Positions 1 through 8,526 of a stretch of 64,000 nucleotides of DNA are shown here, one piece after another (position 1 is the first letter of the stretch; each line of letters begins with the position of its first letter). Under the pieces are notes generated by a model that did no database searches, was not told the origin of the DNA, and saw only the letters and a program-made list of their open reading frames with translations. Position numbers and translations under genes: made by a program. This DNA comes from Bradyrhizobium genosp. L (lineage in GTDB: Bacteria; Pseudomonadota; Alphaproteobacteria; Rhizobiales; Xanthobacteraceae): NCBI RefSeq assembly GCF_015624485.1, contig NZ_CP061378.1, positions 744,001-808,000 on the forward strand. Direction: 5' to 3'.

Positions 1-2
1 TC

Positions 3-440
3 GCCAATGTCGGCATGCGCAAGCTGTCGGAGCCGGCGCTGGTCAAGCGGGCGCTGGAGACGCTGAAGGGCCGCGCCCGCGTCAAGCGCACCATGTGGTC
101 GCGCCGCGCCCAGGAATACGAAGCGAAGATCAATTCCGGCGACATCGTCGCGATCGCCGAGGTGGTCCGCGATCTCTATCGCTCGGAATCGCAGCCCGAG
201 CAGTCCTACTCGGAACGCCAGCTCTATGAAGCGGCGCTCGACCGCCTGTCGCGCGAGATCGCGGTCGTGCAGCACTCGACCGAGACCGAAGCGATCAAGG
301 AGATCGAGAGCCAGCTCGCCAAGAGCCCGCGCCGCGGCGCCAAGGCCGAGGGCAGTGAAGGCGAAGCCGAGGGCGATGCCGAAGGCGACGAGACCGACAC
401 CGACGGCGACGACGCCACGGTGGAAGACGAAGCCGCCTGA
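3..440 (+). CDS. CarD family transcriptional regulator, C-terminal part (5' end outside window)
   Basis: The reading frame is open from the left edge of the window, so the start lies upstream; the first in-frame Met at 15 is internal. The visible part is the alpha-helical C-terminal domain of CarD/CdnL-type RNA polymerase-binding proteins: a stretch of Leu/Arg-rich helices (ARVKRTMWSRRAQEYEAKI and the following residues) that in this family contacts promoter DNA. The RNAP-interacting Tudor-like N-terminal domain is cut off. After about residue 105 of the visible part comes a low-complexity acidic tail rich in Glu, Asp, Gly and Ala, typical of alphaproteobacterial CarD proteins. A strong intrinsic terminator follows 23 bases after the stop. 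Role by family: global activator/stabiliser of open complexes, including at rRNA promoters. Confidence 0.85.
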   Translation, partial: ANVGMRKLSEPALVKRALETLKGRARVKRTMWSRRAQEYEAKINSGDIVAIAEVVRDLYRSESQPEQSYSERQLYEAALDRLSREIAVVQHSTETEAIKEIESQLAKSPRRGAKAEGSEGEAEGDAEGDETDTDGDDATVEDEAA

Positions 441-462
441 AAGGGTTCGACGGATTGAAAAC

Positions 463-490
463 AAAAGCCCGGTCGCAAGACCGGGCTTTT
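463..490 (+). terminator. Rho-independent terminator after carD-like gene
   Basis: A perfect 12-bp stem (AAAAGCCCGGTC, then GACCGGGCTTTT) with a GCAA tetraloop, followed by a short T-rich stretch (TGTTTTG). It lies directly downstream of the CarD stop codon. It is the cleanest intrinsic terminator I see in the window. Confidence 0.9.
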
Positions 491-599
491 TGTTTTGTGA
501 GGTGTCGCTGCTGGCTGCATTGCGCAAATCATCCTTGGCCCAACGCCGCGACTCATGCCTCTTGCGGCGCTGGCGCGCGGCGCCAGTCGGGGGCTCGGC

Positions 600-1838
600 A
601 TGCTTGCACAACGATCGCTGGGGCGCGGATTTGGCTGGCTGTGGGCAGCGTTTGCGGTCTCGACGTTCGGGACCACGATCGCCTTCGACGCCTTGCCGTT
701 GATCGCGATCCTGGTGCTCCACGCAGGACCCGCCAGCGTCTCGATCCTTGCGGCGACGGGACTGGCCGTCGGCGCCGCGGTGGCGGTGCCGCTCGGCCCA
801 TGGGTCGAGTTTCGCCGCAAGCGCGGCGTGATGATCACGATGGACCTCGTCCGCTTCGCGGCGGCGATCAGCGTGCCCATGGCGTTCATGGTCGGATGGC
901 TGAGCTTCGCCCAGCTGGTCATCGTGGCGATCGTCATGGCGGCATCGGACATCGCCTTCCGCGCCGCGAGCGGTGCCTGCCTGAAGGCGTTGGTCGCGCC
1001 GGATGATCTCGTCACCGCCAACGGGCGGCTCGAGGCCACGACCTGGACCGCCACCGCGATCGGGCCGCCGCTCGGCGGCGCGGCGATCGGACTGTTCGGT
1101 CCGGTCGTGACCGTCATCGCCAATGCACTCAGCTTCCTGCTGTCGGCGGCGGCGATCGGTGCGATCGGCGGCACCGAGCCGCTGCCGGTTCGGCAGGATA
1201 CGCAGGGCTTTCGCGTTGCCGAGCTTGCCGCGGGCTGGCGCACCATCCTCGCGCATCCGGTGCTACGGCCGTTGTTCTTCAATACCATTCTGGTCAACGG
1301 CCTGATCATGGCGACGGCGCCGCTGCTCGCGGTGCTGATGCTCGGCGAGCTCGGATTTGCGCCATGGCAGTACGGCCTCGCCTTCGGCGCGCCGTGCATC
1401 GGCGGCCTGATCGGCGCCCGGCTGGCCGCTCCGCTGGTCGCGCGGTTCGGGCAGCGCAATGTTCTGCTCGTCGCGGGTGCGCTTCGTGCCTGCTGGTCGC
1501 TCGGCCTTGCCTTCATCCCCGCAGGCGCTGCCGGGATCGTGGTCGTCATGATCCTGCAGCTCGGCATCGTCACGAGCGTCGGCGTGTTCCAACCGGTGTT
1601 CGCAGCCTATCGCCTTGGACAGATCGAGATGGACCGCACGGCGCGGACCCTGTCGGCCTGGTCGATCACCTCTAGCGCGACCATTGCCGCGCTGACCGCA
1701 TTGTGGGGAGTGCTCGCCGGCCTTGCCGGCGCACGCCCGGCGATCGCGCTCGCCGGTCTGCTGATGCTGGCGACGCCGCTGTTGCTGCCATGGCGCGCAC
1801 TGGCGATCCCTCGCGGCCTCAGTCCGACCGCTGCTTGA
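600..1838 (+). CDS. MFS transporter (MFS_3 / enterobactin-exporter-like)
   Basis: A hydrophobic protein of about 412 residues with roughly twelve membrane segments and the pattern of the MFS_3 group (siderophore or drug exporters). Conserved-looking features are the cytoplasmic loop between TM2 and TM3 (FRRKRGVMITMDLVRF, a variant of the MFS motif A basic loop) and a second one (ARFGQRNVLL) in the C-terminal half. I prefer the ATG at 600 because a GGGGG stretch lies six bases upstream; an upstream in-frame ATG at 555 has no ribosome-binding site and would add a short Ala/Arg-rich leader. The gene stands alone, converging on the next gene with a 22-base gap and no visible terminator. Substrate cannot be deduced. 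Confidence 0.75.
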   Translation: MLAQRSLGRGFGWLWAAFAVSTFGTTIAFDALPLIAILVLHAGPASVSILAATGLAVGAAVAVPLGPWVEFRRKRGVMITMDLVRFAAAISVPMAFMVGWLSFAQLVIVAIVMAASDIAFRAASGACLKALVAPDDLVTANGRLEATTWTATAIGPPLGGAAIGLFGPVVTVIANALSFLLSAAAIGAIGGTEPLPVRQDTQGFRVAELAAGWRTILAHPVLRPLFFNTILVNGLIMATAPLLAVLMLGELGFAPWQYGLAFGAPCIGGLIGARLAAPLVARFGQRNVLLVAGALRACWSLGLAFIPAGAAGIVVVMILQLGIVTSVGVFQPVFAAYRLGQIEMDRTARTLSAWSITSSATIAALTALWGVLAGLAGARPAIALAGLLMLATPLLLPWRALAIPRGLSPTAA

Positions 1839-1860
1839 TGCCCAGCCGCCCGTTTGCAGC

Positions 1861-3189
1861 TCAACCCTCTCCGCTCGAAAGCGATCGCGATCGTGTCTCG
1901 GGCGCAAGCAGCGCCGCGATGAGGCTCACCGCGGCAAGGCCCGCGAGCCAGGCCGGCGCGGGCCAATAGCTGCCGCCGGCCCATTTCACCAAGGCGGTCG
2001 CGATCAATGGCGTGAGGCCGCCGCCGATCGCAGCGGAGAGCTGATAGCCGAGCGACGCACCGGTGTAGCGGACGCTGGTCTTGAACAGCTCCGGCCCGAA
2101 CGAGCCCATGATTCCGAACAGCACGCCGTTGGCCATTCCACCGACCGCCATGCCGAGCAGGATCAGCGACGTGACTTTCGTGTTCACGAGCCAGAACAGC
2201 GGAAAAGCGAACATGATCGTGAAGATCGCCGATGCAACGAATACCGGGCGGCGCCCGATACGATCCGAATACGCGCAGATCGGGACGATGATCAGGAGTT
2301 CGGCGAGCGCAAATGCAAGCACGCCATTGAGCATCAGTTCGCGGGGCAGGCCGAGATTTGTCGAGCCGTACGCGACCATGAAAGTCACGTAGACGTAGAA
2401 GCCACCGCTGGTGACGAGGAACAGCCCGGCAGCCAGCAACACCTCGCGCCATTGCGTCCGCAAGGTCTCGACCAGAGGCAATGTCACGATCGTGTTGTTG
2501 CGCCTGGCCTGTGAGAACGCCTTGCTCTCGGGCATCGAGAAGCGGGCCAGCGCACCGACGATCACGAGCAGAAGGCTCGCAAGAAACGGCAGCCGCCAGC
2601 CCCACGCAGCGAATTGCTCGGCGGTCGTCGTCGCGCTGATGGCGGCAAACACCAGCGTTGCGATCACCAATCCTGCCGGTGATCCCAATTGCGGCAGGCT
2701 GCCGAGCAGTCCGCGCCGCGACTGCGCTTCGCTTTCGGTCACGATCAGTACGGCGCCGCCCCATTCACCGCCGAGGCCGATGCCCTGGATCACGCGGAGC
2801 AGCACGAGAAGGATCGGCGCAAGCACGCCGATCGCATTGTAGTTCGGCAGGCATCCGACCAGCAGTGTCGCGCCGCCCATCAGCAGGAATGTCGTGATCA
2901 AGGTCGACTTGCGGCCGATGCGATCGCCCATGTGTCCGAAGATGATCGCGCCGATCGGGCGCGCCAGGAATCCGACGGCAAAGGTCGCGAAGGAAAGCAG
3001 CGTGCCGGCGACCGGATCGATGTTTGGAAAGAACTGCGAGTTGAAGATCAGGGCCGCGGCGAGGCCATAGACCTGGAAGTCATACCACTCGATGGTCGTG
3101 CCGACCGTCGCCGCAAAGGCCGTGCGAGGGAGTGAGTCTGTGGCCTGATCGGCCGGAGTTGCTACCGCCGTGTCCGAAATCTGCGTCAT
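1861..3189 (-). CDS. MFS transporter, metabolite:H+ symporter (MHS) family
   Basis: 442 residues, about twelve membrane segments. Family marks: N-terminal IEWYDFQVYG (the WYDF signature of MHS/ProP/ShiA-type transporters), motif A in loop 2-3 (GHMGDRIGRKSTL), the RxxQGIGLGGEWGGA segment in TM4, and a second motif A (YSDRIGRRPVF) in the C-terminal half. MHS proteins take up dicarboxylates, osmolytes, shikimate, aromatic acids or haloacids with protons. It is divergent from a GntR(FCD) regulator and a HAD hydrolase, and the 109-base gap (to the regulator ATG) holds a perfect 14-bp palindrome, so it is probably controlled by that regulator and may import the substrate of the hydrolase. Substrate unknown. 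Confidence 0.85.
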   Translation of the reverse strand: MTQISDTAVATPADQATDSLPRTAFAATVGTTIEWYDFQVYGLAAALIFNSQFFPNIDPVAGTLLSFATFAVGFLARPIGAIIFGHMGDRIGRKSTLITTFLLMGGATLLVGCLPNYNAIGVLAPILLVLLRVIQGIGLGGEWGGAVLIVTESEAQSRRGLLGSLPQLGSPAGLVIATLVFAAISATTTAEQFAAWGWRLPFLASLLLVIVGALARFSMPESKAFSQARRNNTIVTLPLVETLRTQWREVLLAAGLFLVTSGGFYVYVTFMVAYGSTNLGLPRELMLNGVLAFALAELLIIVPICAYSDRIGRRPVFVASAIFTIMFAFPLFWLVNTKVTSLILLGMAVGGMANGVLFGIMGSFGPELFKTSVRYTGASLGYQLSAAIGGGLTPLIATALVKWAGGSYWPAPAWLAGLAAVSLIAALLAPETRSRSLSSGEG

Positions 3190-3252
3190 GAATCAGCTCC
3201 TTACGCGCAACGCTGGCTGTCGAATGATCTGCTTGCCTTAGTACCGATATTA

Positions 3253-3266
3253 GATTATCGATAATC
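3253..3266. promoter_or_regulatory. Candidate GntR operator (14-bp perfect palindrome)
   Basis: GATTATCGATAATC is a perfect palindrome in the intergenic region between the divergent MHS transporter and the GntR(FCD) regulator. Its A/T-rich core contrasts with the GC-rich surroundings. Its size and location suit autoregulation plus control of the transporter; binding is inferred. Confidence 0.5.
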
Positions 3267-3298
3267 GAAGATCACGTAACGTCACTGGATTGTCAAGG

Positions 3299-3991
3299 AT
3301 GACGCTCGCGGACGGCCTCGCCGGCATTTCGACCACCAAGCTCTCGACCCCCGAGCTGATCGCCGACCAACTGCGCCGCGCCATCCTGCTCGGCGCGATT
3401 GCCGGCGGTGCACAGCTCAAGCAGAACGACGTCGCGGCGCGGTTCGGTGTCAGCGTCGCGCCGGTGCGCGAGGCGCTGCAGCGGCTGGTCGCGGATGGGT
3501 TGGCGGTGCTGCATCCCAATCGCGGGGTGACGGTGTCCCGGATATCCGAGCCGGATTTCCTGGAAATCGCTGAACTTCGCGGGCTGCTCGAGCCGCACGC
3601 GCTTCGTCTCTCAGCGCCGCGGCTGACGGAGGTGGACCTCGATTATTCCGAGTCCGTTCTGGCCAAGGCTGCGGCGGCCGCAGACCCGCTCGACCGCGCC
3701 GCGCTGCACTGGGAGTTTCATCGCAGCCTTTACCAGCGGGCCGAGAGGCCAAGGCTGCTCGCGCAGATCGCCGGTCTGTACCAGGGCATCAATCGCTATT
3801 TGCTGCCGGCCTGGGCGCAGTCCGGCCTCAGCGCGGGCTGGGTCGATAGCCATCTTTTGATCGTGGCCGCGATCCGCAACGGCGATACCGAGGCGGCGGC
3901 GCGCCTCATCGTCGATCAGACCGATGCATCGACAAGGCGCGTGCAGGCCCATTTGCACCGCGACACCGCAAAGAGAGAACAGCAGCGATGA
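3299..3991 (+). CDS. GntR family (FadR/FCD subfamily) transcriptional regulator
   Basis: About 230 residues. The N-terminal winged helix-turn-helix is clear (LKQNDVAARFGVSVAPVREA, then LQRLVADGLAVLHPNRGVTV), followed by an all-helical FCD ligand-binding domain from about residue 75, in which His and Arg residues (e.g. LHWEFHRSLYQRAERPRL) match the usual metal/ligand pocket region. The start is uncertain: ATG at 3299 is used here; a TTG three codons upstream (3290) is possible and neither has a strong ribosome-binding site. The stop overlaps the HAD hydrolase start by four bases (ATGA), so the two are translationally coupled. FCD regulators usually sense small organic acids and repress the adjacent catabolic operon. 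Confidence 0.85.
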   Translation: MTLADGLAGISTTKLSTPELIADQLRRAILLGAIAGGAQLKQNDVAARFGVSVAPVREALQRLVADGLAVLHPNRGVTVSRISEPDFLEIAELRGLLEPHALRLSAPRLTEVDLDYSESVLAKAAAAADPLDRAALHWEFHRSLYQRAERPRLLAQIAGLYQGINRYLLPAWAQSGLSAGWVDSHLLIVAAIRNGDTEAAARLIVDQTDASTRRVQAHLHRDTAKREQQR

Positions 3992-4731
3992 TCCACTTCG
4001 CGCAATTCAAGGTGATCACGTTCGACTGCTATGGAACGCTGATCGATTGGGACTCGTCGATCTCGCAACTGGTCCAGCCCTGGCTCAGCGCGATGGGCTC
4101 ACCGGTGCCGCCGGATCTCGTCGTCAGCACCTTTGCGCTGATGCAGGCGAGACATCAGCAGACCCGGCCGACCCTGCTGTATCCGGAGGTGCTGAGGCGC
4201 TCCTGGCGCGATATCGAGGAGCAGTTCGGGTGGGAGGCCAACCCCGAGCGTGCCGACGCATTTGCGCAGTCCGTGCCGCATTGGCGTCCTTTCGCGGATA
4301 CTGTCGATAGCCTGCGTTATCTCAGCCGGCATTACCGGCTCGCGATCCTGTCGAATGTCGATAATGCATCGCTGCAGGGCACGCTCAAGCTGCTCGAGGT
4401 GCCCTTCCTGTTCACCGTCACCGCAGAGGACGTCAGTTCCTACAAGCCGGGACAGCCACACTTCGATGCGGCATTCCGCGAGGTCGCGCGGCACGGCATG
4501 GTCGGCAGCGATATCCTGCACGTCGCCCAAAGCAAGCATCACGACATCGCGCCCGGCAACAGCCTTGGCCTGACGACCGTGTGGGTCAATCGTCGTCACG
4601 GCAAAAAGGGCACCGGCGCGACGCTGGCGGCGACGGCTGAGCCCACGCTGACGATCAATTCCCTGGCAGAACTGGTCGATCTGCACCGGGCGGCGCAAGC
4701 AGGTTCAGCGCCGCTCGCCTCGGCACGGTAG
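3988..4731 (+). CDS. HAD superfamily hydrolase, 'haloacid dehalogenase type II'-like
   Basis: 247 residues, a HAD fold with motif I TFDCYGTLIDWD (nucleophile Asp13, Thr17), a helical cap, motif II LAILSNVDN, motif III Lys in SYKPGQPHFDAA, and an acidic motif IV in HHDIAPGNSLGL. Databases would usually call this an (S)-2-haloacid dehalogenase. However, aligned by eye on L-DEX YL, the dehalogenase Ser175 and Asn177 positions appear to be Gln and Lys here, which weakens that assignment; a phosphatase or other hydrolase remains possible. It overlaps the GntR regulator by four bases and lies opposite an MHS transporter, a family that includes known haloacid permeases. Function is therefore open. 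Confidence 0.75.
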   Translation: MIHFAQFKVITFDCYGTLIDWDSSISQLVQPWLSAMGSPVPPDLVVSTFALMQARHQQTRPTLLYPEVLRRSWRDIEEQFGWEANPERADAFAQSVPHWRPFADTVDSLRYLSRHYRLAILSNVDNASLQGTLKLLEVPFLFTVTAEDVSSYKPGQPHFDAAFREVARHGMVGSDILHVAQSKHHDIAPGNSLGLTTVWVNRRHGKKGTGATLAATAEPTLTINSLAELVDLHRAAQAGSAPLASAR

Positions 4732-4770
4732 CTTTGGCGACAGCGTGCGAACCATCGACGACGGCGGCTG

Positions 4771-5307
4771 CTACTTCACCCGCTGCTTCTCCAGCTTCCG
4801 CGCCAGCGTCCTGCGGTGCATGCCGAGCCGTCGTGCGGCTTCGGAGATGTTGAAATCGGTCTCGATCAGGGTCTGGTGGATACGTTCCCATTCCAGCGTC
4901 TTGATCGAGGTTGGGCGGGCACCGAGCTCGATGGCGGCATTGCCGGCGGCTTTCTGGAATGCGGCCTCGATGTCGTCGGTGTTCGATGGTTTTGCCAGAT
5001 AGTGGCAGGCGCCGAGCTTGATCGCCTCGACCGCGGTCGCGATGCTGGCGAAACCCGTCAGCACGACGATCAGCATCTCTGGATCATGCGCGTGCAACGC
5101 TTCGACGCAGGCCAGCCCCGAGGCGCCGCCGGCGAGCTTGAGGTCGACCACGGCATAGCCGGGCGAGTGCTGCTCGACGAGATGGCGGACCTCGTCGAGC
5201 GAGGCCGCGATGGCGACGCCATAGCCGCGGCGCTCGAACGAGCGCTTCAGGGTGCGGGCAAAGCCGGCATCGTCCTCGACGATCAGGAGCTGGCGTTCAT
5301 CCGTCAA
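4771..5307 (-). CDS. Redox response regulator, RegA/ActR/PrrA type
   Basis: 178 residues. A receiver domain occupies residues 5-120, with the acidic pair Asp12/Asp13, phospho-acceptor Asp55 in AVVDLKLAGGASG, Thr in VLTGFAS and Lys in YLAKPSN. A short linker leads to a C-terminal Fis-type helix-turn-helix (NISEAARRLGMHRRTLARKL), the highly conserved RegA/PrrA/ActR DNA-binding signature. The protein starts inside the end of the kinase gene (11-base overlap), so it is the cognate partner. The family controls respiration, CO2 and N2 fixation and photosynthesis in response to redox state. Its place at the end of the cyo operon suggests terminal oxidases among its targets (inference). Confidence 0.92.
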   Translation of the reverse strand: MTDERQLLIVEDDAGFARTLKRSFERRGYGVAIAASLDEVRHLVEQHSPGYAVVDLKLAGGASGLACVEALHAHDPEMLIVVLTGFASIATAVEAIKLGACHYLAKPSNTDDIEAAFQKAAGNAAIELGARPTSIKTLEWERIHQTLIETDFNISEAARRLGMHRRTLARKLEKQRVK

Positions 5308-6688
5308 GATCGTCTCCGATCGCGAGCGTCGACAGCGGCAGTTCGAGCCGGACGGCGGCGCCGATGTCCGGCCGGTTGCGCGCCGTCACCACGCCGCCGA
5401 GCTTGCGCACGACATTGACCACCAGGAACAAGCCAAGCCCGCTGCCGGCGCGGCCCTTGGTCGACTGATAGGGTTTTCCGACATGCGGCAGCACTTCGCG
5501 CGAAAAGCCGGGGCCACGGTCGATCACCGACAGCACCAGCCGGTCGTAGTCGCGCTCGGCCGTCAGCTCGATCCATTCGCGCGAGACCTCGGCGGCATTG
5601 TCGAGCACGTTGAAGATCGCCTGCTTCAGCGCGATGTCGGAGACGATGGGCAGGTCGGCGCCGAACGCGTTGCGGAAATACAGCGTGGCCGAGGGGCGCG
5701 TGGTTCGCCACTCCTCCACCAGCGCGGACAGAAACGCCGCGACCGTGGTCGGCGCCGAGCCCTCGCCGCGGGCTTCGCCGGCCGACAGCAAAATCCCCGT
5801 GACGATCGACTTGCAGCGCTGCAGCGAGGTTTCCATCTCGCCCAGGTCCTGCGCCAGTTCGGGATCGGCGGCGAGCTGAGGCATTCGCCGCCAGTCGCCG
5901 AGGATCACCGAGAGCGAGGCGAGCGGCGTGCCGAGCTCGTGCGCGGCGCCGGAGGCGAGCAGGCCCATCCGGACGATGTGATCCTGTTCGGCGGCATGCT
6001 GGCGCAGTGCGGCGAGCCGCGCGTCGCGGTCGCGCAAATTGTGGTTGATCCGGGTCACGAACACCACGAGCAGCACGGCGTCGAGCACCAGGCCGATGAG
6101 GGTGCCGGCGATGTAGCGGCTGAACGCATCGCCGAAGCCCTGATGCGGCGACCCCAGCGGCTCGTAATAGCCGGTCAGCCAAGCGTAGCTCATGCAGACC
6201 AGCGCCACCAGCGACCAGGTCGAGGGGGCGTCGAGCAGGACCGCGCCGAGCGTCACCTGCAGCAGATAGAGCGAGGTGAACGGATTGGTGGCGCCGCCCG
6301 AGAGATAGAGCAGGGTGGTCAGCGCCGCGACGTCGAGCGTCAGCGCGATCAGGAGCTCGCGGTTGTTGACGTCGGCGCGGTAGCGCACCCAGAGCAGGCT
6401 GACGAGATTGAGCGCCACCAGCGCGCCGATCACACCGGCCATCGGCAACAGCGGCAGTGCGATGCCCATCCAGAACTGGACGAAGGCGATGGTGACGATC
6501 TGGCCGATCACCGCGGTCCAGCGCAGCTGGACCAGGAGCGCCATGTTCTTGCGGTTGGTGGCGACGTCGGGCGGCGACAGCGCCGCGAGATCGAATGGCA
6601 TGCCGGCGGACGCGCTCGCGCCGGCCGGCATCACGGCCGGCCCGGTCGCGGCATTCTCCTCATGCGGATCCGATGTGCGCTCGAGCAT
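5297..6688 (-). CDS. Redox sensor histidine kinase, RegB/ActS/PrrB type
   Basis: 463 residues. The N-terminal half holds about six membrane segments; between two of them lies the heptapeptide GGATNPF (residues 131-137), the GGxxNPF quinone-site motif of RegB. The H-box is AAHELGTPLASLSVILG with phospho-acceptor His250, and Cys292 in LQRCKSIVTGIL corresponds to the redox-box cysteine of RegB. HATPase boxes follow: N-box (FNVLDNAAEVS), G1 (VIDRGPGF) and G2 (GRAGSGLGLFLV). The start lies 29 bases inside the end of the SURF1 gene. All three sensing and catalytic landmarks are intact, so it should report quinone-pool or thiol redox state to the RegA-like regulator encoded next. Confidence 0.92.
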   Translation of the reverse strand: MLERTSDPHEENAATGPAVMPAGASASAGMPFDLAALSPPDVATNRKNMALLVQLRWTAVIGQIVTIAFVQFWMGIALPLLPMAGVIGALVALNLVSLLWVRYRADVNNRELLIALTLDVAALTTLLYLSGGATNPFTSLYLLQVTLGAVLLDAPSTWSLVALVCMSYAWLTGYYEPLGSPHQGFGDAFSRYIAGTLIGLVLDAVLLVVFVTRINHNLRDRDARLAALRQHAAEQDHIVRMGLLASGAAHELGTPLASLSVILGDWRRMPQLAADPELAQDLGEMETSLQRCKSIVTGILLSAGEARGEGSAPTTVAAFLSALVEEWRTTRPSATLYFRNAFGADLPIVSDIALKQAIFNVLDNAAEVSREWIELTAERDYDRLVLSVIDRGPGFSREVLPHVGKPYQSTKGRAGSGLGLFLVVNVVRKLGGVVTARNRPDIGAAVRLELPLSTLAIGDDLDG

Positions 6689-7496
6689 CTGGGCCTGTGT
6701 CGCGAGACAGATTGCGGGCTGCGCCGATCAGGCGGCGCACGGCGGCGCGCCGTGAGCCCCACTTTGGATCGGAGGCGCCGGCGCGGCCCCTGCCGCGCAA
6801 ATTGCGCAGCAGCGCACCCGCCAGCATAAAGGCCAGCGTGAACCATGTCAGCGCGTAAATCAGGTGGTTGTTGGGAAACCGGACAATCGTGAGCCCGCCG
6901 AGGGGATAGCCGTCCGGGTTTGGCGTCGCATCGGCGTCGATGAAGTAGGGCGCGACCAGCGACAATCCGTGCGTCGCGGCGATCGCAGCGACGTCGCGCG
7001 AATACCATCGGCCCGCCGCGGGATCGTTGTTGCGCAGAAAGCCGCCCCTCGGCTCCGACATCCTGAGCAGGCCGGTGACAGTCACCGGGCCCTTTGGCTC
7101 GCCGTCATGCCGGGTCGCGGGGGCGCGCTTGTCCGGTGGAACGAAGCCACGGTTGACCAGCACCGTGGTTCCGTCGGCGGTGCGGAGCGGGGTCATGACC
7201 CAGAAGCCGGGACCCTCCGTCGTCACCGCCTGCACCAGCGTCTCGTCGGTGTTCAGGAAGCTGCCGCTGATCGTGACGTGCCTGTATTCGTCGCCGGCGG
7301 CGTTGATTGCCGGCCAGGACGACGAGGGCGGCAGCGGCACGGGAGCCGCATGGACGCGCTGCTCGACCCGCTCGATCAGCTCGAGCTTCCAGGTCCTGCG
7401 TTCGATCTGCCAGACCCCGAGCGCGGTGAGCAGCACCACGCCGAGCATGCCGAGCGTGAGCAGCGGGACCGATGGTCTGGCAGCCCGCATCGTCAC
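6660..7496 (-). CDS. SURF1 family cytochrome oxidase assembly protein
   Basis: 278 residues with one membrane helix near the N-terminus (residues 9-26), a periplasmic domain carrying family motifs (GVWQIERRTWKLELI, VLVNRGFVPPDKR, YPLGGLTIVRFPNNHLIYAL) and a second helix around residues 215-235, followed by a basic C-terminal tail of about 45 residues. SURF1 proteins help insert heme into heme-copper oxidases. It overlaps cyoD by four bases and the kinase gene by 29 bases, so it belongs to the cyo transcription unit and probably serves the bo3-type oxidase encoded there. Confidence 0.9.
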   Translation of the reverse strand: MTMRAARPSVPLLTLGMLGVVLLTALGVWQIERRTWKLELIERVEQRVHAAPVPLPPSSSWPAINAAGDEYRHVTISGSFLNTDETLVQAVTTEGPGFWVMTPLRTADGTTVLVNRGFVPPDKRAPATRHDGEPKGPVTVTGLLRMSEPRGGFLRNNDPAAGRWYSRDVAAIAATHGLSLVAPYFIDADATPNPDGYPLGGLTIVRFPNNHLIYALTWFTLAFMLAGALLRNLRGRGRAGASDPKWGSRRAAVRRLIGAARNLSRDTGPDARAHIGSA

Positions 7497-7888
7497 GGCA
7501 TCTGGCTCATGTCGTGGACCGGCATCATGTTGGTGTTGAGGTGGTGCATGACCCAGAGCGAGCCGGTCAGCCCGATCAGCACCATGATCACGGTGAAGAT
7601 CAGCGCCATCATGATCCAGCCGTTCTCGGAGCGGGTGTTCATGTGCAGGAAATAGACCATGTGCACCACGATCTGCACCGCGGCCAGCGCCAGCACGATC
7701 ACGGCGGTGACCTGCTTGTCGGCGATCGCGCCGGTCATCACCAGCCAGAACGGAATCGCGGTGAGGACCACCGAGAGGCCGAAACCGATCAGATAGGTCT
7801 TCAGCGAGCCGTGGGCCGCCGCGTCATGGACGTGGTGGCCGCCGTGACCGCCGGCGTTGGCTTCGAGGGCGTGAGCTTCCGTGTTCAT
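7493..7888 (-). CDS. cyoD: Cytochrome bo3 ubiquinol oxidase subunit IV
   Basis: 131 residues, three membrane helices, with the family pattern (LKTYLIGFGLSVVLTAIPFW, then AALAAVQIVVHMVYFLHMNT). ATG at 7888 overlaps the cyoC stop by four bases (ATGA), fixing the start; a longer frame beginning at 7969 runs into cyoC and is not used. The N-terminal 27 residues are rich in His (GGHGGHHVHDAAAH), longer than in Escherichia coli CyoD and a possible metal-binding tail. It is a small accessory subunit of the quinol oxidase. Confidence 0.92.
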   Translation of the reverse strand: MNTEAHALEANAGGHGGHHVHDAAAHGSLKTYLIGFGLSVVLTAIPFWLVMTGAIADKQVTAVIVLALAAVQIVVHMVYFLHMNTRSENGWIMMALIFTVIMVLIGLTGSLWVMHHLNTNMMPVHDMSQMP

Positions 7889-8526
7889 CGCAGCATTCCC
7901 AGCAGGTAGACGAAGGTGAAGACGCCGATCCAGACGACGTCGAGGAAGTGCCAGAACATCGACAGGCACATCAGGCGGCGCCGATTGGCCTCGATCAGGC
8001 CGAAGCGCGCCGTTTGCGCCATCAGCGTCACCAGCCAGACCAGGCCGAAGGTGACGTGCAGGCCGTGGGTACCGACCAGCGTGAAGAACGACGACAGGAA
8101 GGCGCTGCGCTGCGGCGTCGCGCCTTCATGGATCATGTGCGCGAATTCGGTGAGCTCGATGCCGAGGAAGGCGAGGCCGAACAGGCCGGTGATGGCGAGC
8201 CAGGCCTGGGTGGCGCCGATCTTCGACTTCTCCATGGTCAGCATGGCGAAGCCATAGGTGATCGAGGAGAGCAGCAGCATCGTGGTGTTGAGCGCGACCA
8301 GCTTGAGGTCGAACAGGTCCTTCGGCGCGGGTCCGGCGGCGTAGTTGCCGCCGAGCACGCCGAAGGTCGCGAACAGCATCGCGAAGATCAGGCAGTCGCT
8401 CATCAGGTAGATCCAGAAGCCCAGCATGGTGCTGGCGCCTTCCGGATGCGCGTGCTCGTCGATGACGTGGAAGACCGGTTCGGCGCTTTGCGTGGGGGCG
8501 GTGGCGACGGTCATGACTTGGCTCAT
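7885..8526 (-). CDS. cyoC: Cytochrome bo3 ubiquinol oxidase subunit III
   Basis: 213 residues with five membrane helices of the COX3 family: MLGFWIYLMSDCLIFAMLFA, an internal region ending GIELTEFAHMIHEGATPQRS with the conserved Glu and His, and VGTHGLHVTFGLVWL. The start ATG at 8526 shares one base with the cyoB stop (TGATG), indicating translational coupling; a longer open frame reaching 8883 overlaps cyoB and is rejected. The gene ends in a four-base overlap with cyoD. Confidence 0.94.
   Translation of the reverse strand: MSQVMTVATAPTQSAEPVFHVIDEHAHPEGASTMLGFWIYLMSDCLIFAMLFATFGVLGGNYAAGPAPKDLFDLKLVALNTTMLLLSSITYGFAMLTMEKSKIGATQAWLAITGLFGLAFLGIELTEFAHMIHEGATPQRSAFLSSFFTLVGTHGLHVTFGLVWLVTLMAQTARFGLIEANRRRLMCLSMFWHFLDVVWIGVFTFVYLLGMLR

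Noticed and set aside
224..1573. 449-codon minus-strand frame over CarD and the MFS gene
   Set aside because: It crosses two recognised plus-strand genes and a terminator, and its product is low-complexity Ala/Pro/Ser/Arg.
5252..6829. 525-codon plus-strand frame over the RegB-like gene
   Set aside because: Arg/Gly/Asp/Gln-rich shadow of a well-supported histidine kinase.
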